Positions 7,182 to 8,189 of a stretch of DNA of 8,189 nt are shown here, in pieces (within the stretch, counting starts at the first letter, position 1; each line of letters begins with the position of its first letter). Below the pieces are notes generated by a model. It was not told where the DNA came from. It saw only the letters and a list, made by a program, of their open reading frames with translations, and did not search any database. A program made the translations under genes and the position numbers. The DNA is from Flavobacteriales bacterium (GTDB lineage: Bacteria > Bacteroidota > Bacteroidia > Flavobacteriales > BACL11): assembly GCA_018675825.1 (NCBI GenBank), contig JABGXK010000074.1, positions 1 to 8,189 of the forward strand, read 5' to 3'.

Positions 7182-7238
7182 GGTTATTAACCAGGGGAAT
7201 AGTCTTAATTAAGAACTATATAATAGTCACTATTTTCC
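7182..7238 (+). promoter_or_regulatory. Candidate structured leader upstream of rplT
   Basis: The rpmI-rplT gap holds several complementary elements. GGTTATTAACC (7182-7192) is an inverted repeat. AATAGTC occurs at 7198-7204 and again at 7222-7228, while ACTAT occurs at 7215-7219 and ACTATT at 7229-7234. The order is therefore A-B-A-B, where any A can pair with any B, allowing competing hairpins. The outer pair can be extended by GG (7196-7197) with CC (7237-7238), with a small bulge. CTTAATTAAG (7204-7213) is palindromic. L20 is known to autoregulate its operon through RNA mimics of its 23S rRNA site in other phyla, so an rplT leader is plausible. A match to a known leader class is not claimed. 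Confidence 0.4.
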
Positions 7239-7253
7239 AAAAAATTAAAAAAA

Positions 7254-7595
7254 ATGCCAAGATCAGTCAATTCAGTTGCTGCAAAAGCAAGAAGAAAAAA
7301 AATACTAAAATCAGCTAAAGGATATTTTGGTAGAAGAAAAAATGTACATACAGTAGCAAAAAATGCTGTTGAAAAGGGTATGCAATATGCATATAGAGAC
7401 AGGAAAAATAAGAAAAGAACATTTAGAGCATTATGGATTCAAAGAATTAATGCTGGCGCGAGATTACATGGTATGTCATATTCTAATTTTATGGGGAAAA
7501 TACACTCAAAAGGAATAAAACTAAATAGGAAAGTACTAGCTGATCTAGCTATGAATCATCCTGAAACATTTAAACAATTAGCTTTAAGTATATAA
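7254..7595 (+). CDS. rplT: 50S ribosomal protein L20 (bL20)
   Basis: bL20 is an early-assembly 23S rRNA-binding protein of the large subunit and, in several bacteria, represses its own operon. The 113-residue product is close to the usual length. It shows the long basic N-terminal extension (MPRSVNSVAAKARRKKILK, 1-19), the KGYFGRRKNVHTVAKNAV region (22-39), YAYRDRKNKKRTFRALWIQR (45-64), the INAGARLHGMSYS block (65-77) and the C-terminal LADLAMNHPETF (96-107). It is last in the thrS-infC-rpmI-rplT order, and only an A-rich tract precedes the ATG. The stop codon lies in a 14-bp AT palindrome (7591-7604) leading into the next gene. Confidence 0.98.
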   Translation: MPRSVNSVAAKARRKKILKSAKGYFGRRKNVHTVAKNAVEKGMQYAYRDRKNKKRTFRALWIQRINAGARLHGMSYSNFMGKIHSKGIKLNRKVLADLAMNHPETFKQLALSI

Positions 7596-7606
7596 TTAAT
7601 TATAAT

Positions 7607-8011
7607 ATGAATAGCAGAAGATATTTACCGACACTAAGTGAATTAATTGATAGGTTATCAATTGCACAATTAAAAGAAGTTTTTATTAGCAAGCATAAAA
7701 ATGAATATTCTAAAGAAATTAAAGATATAATTAATGACATCCAACTAATATTAGATGAAGATAGTGGAAAATTAGATGCAAATACAATTAGAGCAATTAT
7801 AGTCTTATCACAGATGAATCTTCATATTTGGCATAATGAATCAAATTACCGAAATGGAATTAAAGATGGTAATGATTTAGAATTAACTCATGGATTGAAT
7901 GGTATTAGAAATACTGCAAAAAATAAAATTCAAGAAATAGTTGGAGGAAGAAAAGACTACAAAATAGATTGCATAGCCGCTGATTTTAAAGATTGGGAAA
8001 TAAGCTGGTAA
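7607..8011 (+). CDS. Uncharacterised 134-residue helical protein downstream of rplT
   Basis: I do not recognise a named family with certainty. The protein appears soluble, with no signal peptide or membrane segment, and predominantly helical. Three stretches look like conserved motifs: RRYLPTLSELIDRLSIAQLK (4-23), LSQMNLHIWHNES (67-79) and a LTHGLNGIRNTAKN stretch (93-106). A KIDCIAADF segment (119-127) and a Trp-ended C-terminus (DWEISW) follow. His73, His76, His95, Asn98, Arg101 and Asn102 are candidates for functional residues. It starts at ATG 7607, 11 bp after rplT, so it is probably co-transcribed with the ribosomal genes. It ends 6 bp before a convergent gene. From memory, similar small proteins occur in phages and scattered marine bacteria, but this is a weak recollection. 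Codon use looks like that of its neighbours, and the frame is intact. Confidence 0.8.
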   Translation: MNSRRYLPTLSELIDRLSIAQLKEVFISKHKNEYSKEIKDIINDIQLILDEDSGKLDANTIRAIIVLSQMNLHIWHNESNYRNGIKDGNDLELTHGLNGIRNTAKNKIQEIVGGRKDYKIDCIAADFKDWEISW

Positions 8012-8017
8012 AAGATT

Positions 8018-8189
8018 TTATTTTAATTTTCCCTTAACCAAAGTAGAAATTAATTTACCATCAGCCTGTCCGCGCAATTTATTAATAGCCAAACCCATTA
8101 CCTTACCCATATCAGCAGATGAACAAGTACCTAAATCTAATATTATCATATCAATAACCTTTTCAACAGCATCTTTTGAAAGCTGTTTA
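8018..8189 (-). CDS. GatB/YqeY-domain protein, C-terminal part (partial)
   Basis: Reading the minus strand from the right edge gives 56 residues and a TAA at 8020-8018. The sequence has the typical end of YqeY proteins: SADMGKVMG, then INKLRGQADGKLIS and a Lys-rich tail ending KGKLK. This corresponds to the C-terminal helical domain shared with the tail of the GatB amidotransferase subunit, a tRNA-interacting fold. Stand-alone YqeY proteins are about 150 residues and of uncertain function. The N-terminal part lies beyond the window. The standard motif reads ADMGKVMG with Lys/Ala variation afterwards, and nothing looks broken. The gene converges on the 134-residue gene with only 6 bp between stops, and no hairpin terminator is apparent. 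Confidence 0.9.
   Translation of the reverse strand, partial: KQLSKDAVEKVIDMIILDLGTCSSADMGKVMGLAINKLRGQADGKLISTLVKGKLK

Noticed and set aside
7591..7604. Perfect 14-bp AT palindrome TATAATTAATTATA at the rplT stop codon as a terminator
   Set aside because: It is made only of A/T pairs with no U-tract after it and the next gene begins 3 bp later; it is too weak to call a terminator.
8009..8040. Bidirectional terminator between the convergent stops
   Set aside because: The 6-bp spacer and flanking T/A runs form no stable stem that I can see.
1..8189. parS site near parB
   Set aside because: No CACGTG-centred palindrome was found on reading through the window; the closest ACGT (about 2207) is in AT-rich spacer without the flanking arms.

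Overview
The window is a strongly AT-rich (roughly 30% GC by eye), densely packed stretch of housekeeping chromosome. It most likely comes from a member of the Bacteroidota, probably a marine-type Flavobacteriales with a compact genome. The evidence is the gene order parA-parB-DUF5683-dapB-lepB-wbqC, the WbqC-family protein itself, the absence of Shine-Dalgarno sequences before most genes, and a TAnnTTTG-type promoter box ahead of thrS. No prophage, insertion sequence, CRISPR array, tRNA or rRNA was seen.

Left block (1-4195, all + strand): the last codons of parA overlap parB (chromosome partitioning). Then come a TTG-started exported DUF5683 protein, dapB (lysine/diaminopimelate synthesis), a 128-bp gap with a duplicated AT palindrome, lepB (signal peptidase I) and a GTG-started wbqC-family gene that overlaps lepB by 11 bp. 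Spacing is otherwise 2-4 bp, so this reads as one operon, possibly with a second regulatory input before lepB.

Middle gap (4196-4468): a small glycine-rich membrane-protein gene interrupted by an in-frame TAG, followed by a promoter-like box for thrS.

Right block (4469-8011, + strand): thrS, infC, rpmI and rplT, the widely conserved translation operon, followed by an unrecognised 134-residue protein 11 bp after rplT. infC (6423-6971) is easily missed because its reading frame has no ATG, GTG or TTG until codon 164; it appears to start at ATC. The 77-bp rpmI-rplT gap contains alternating complementary segments that could form mutually exclusive hairpins, a candidate ribosomal-protein leader. 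The right edge holds the C-terminal end of a convergent GatB/YqeY-domain gene on the - strand.

No new multi-gene system is evident. The points most worth a second look are the non-AUG infC start, the putative rplT leader, the broken small gene and the unnamed 134-residue protein.
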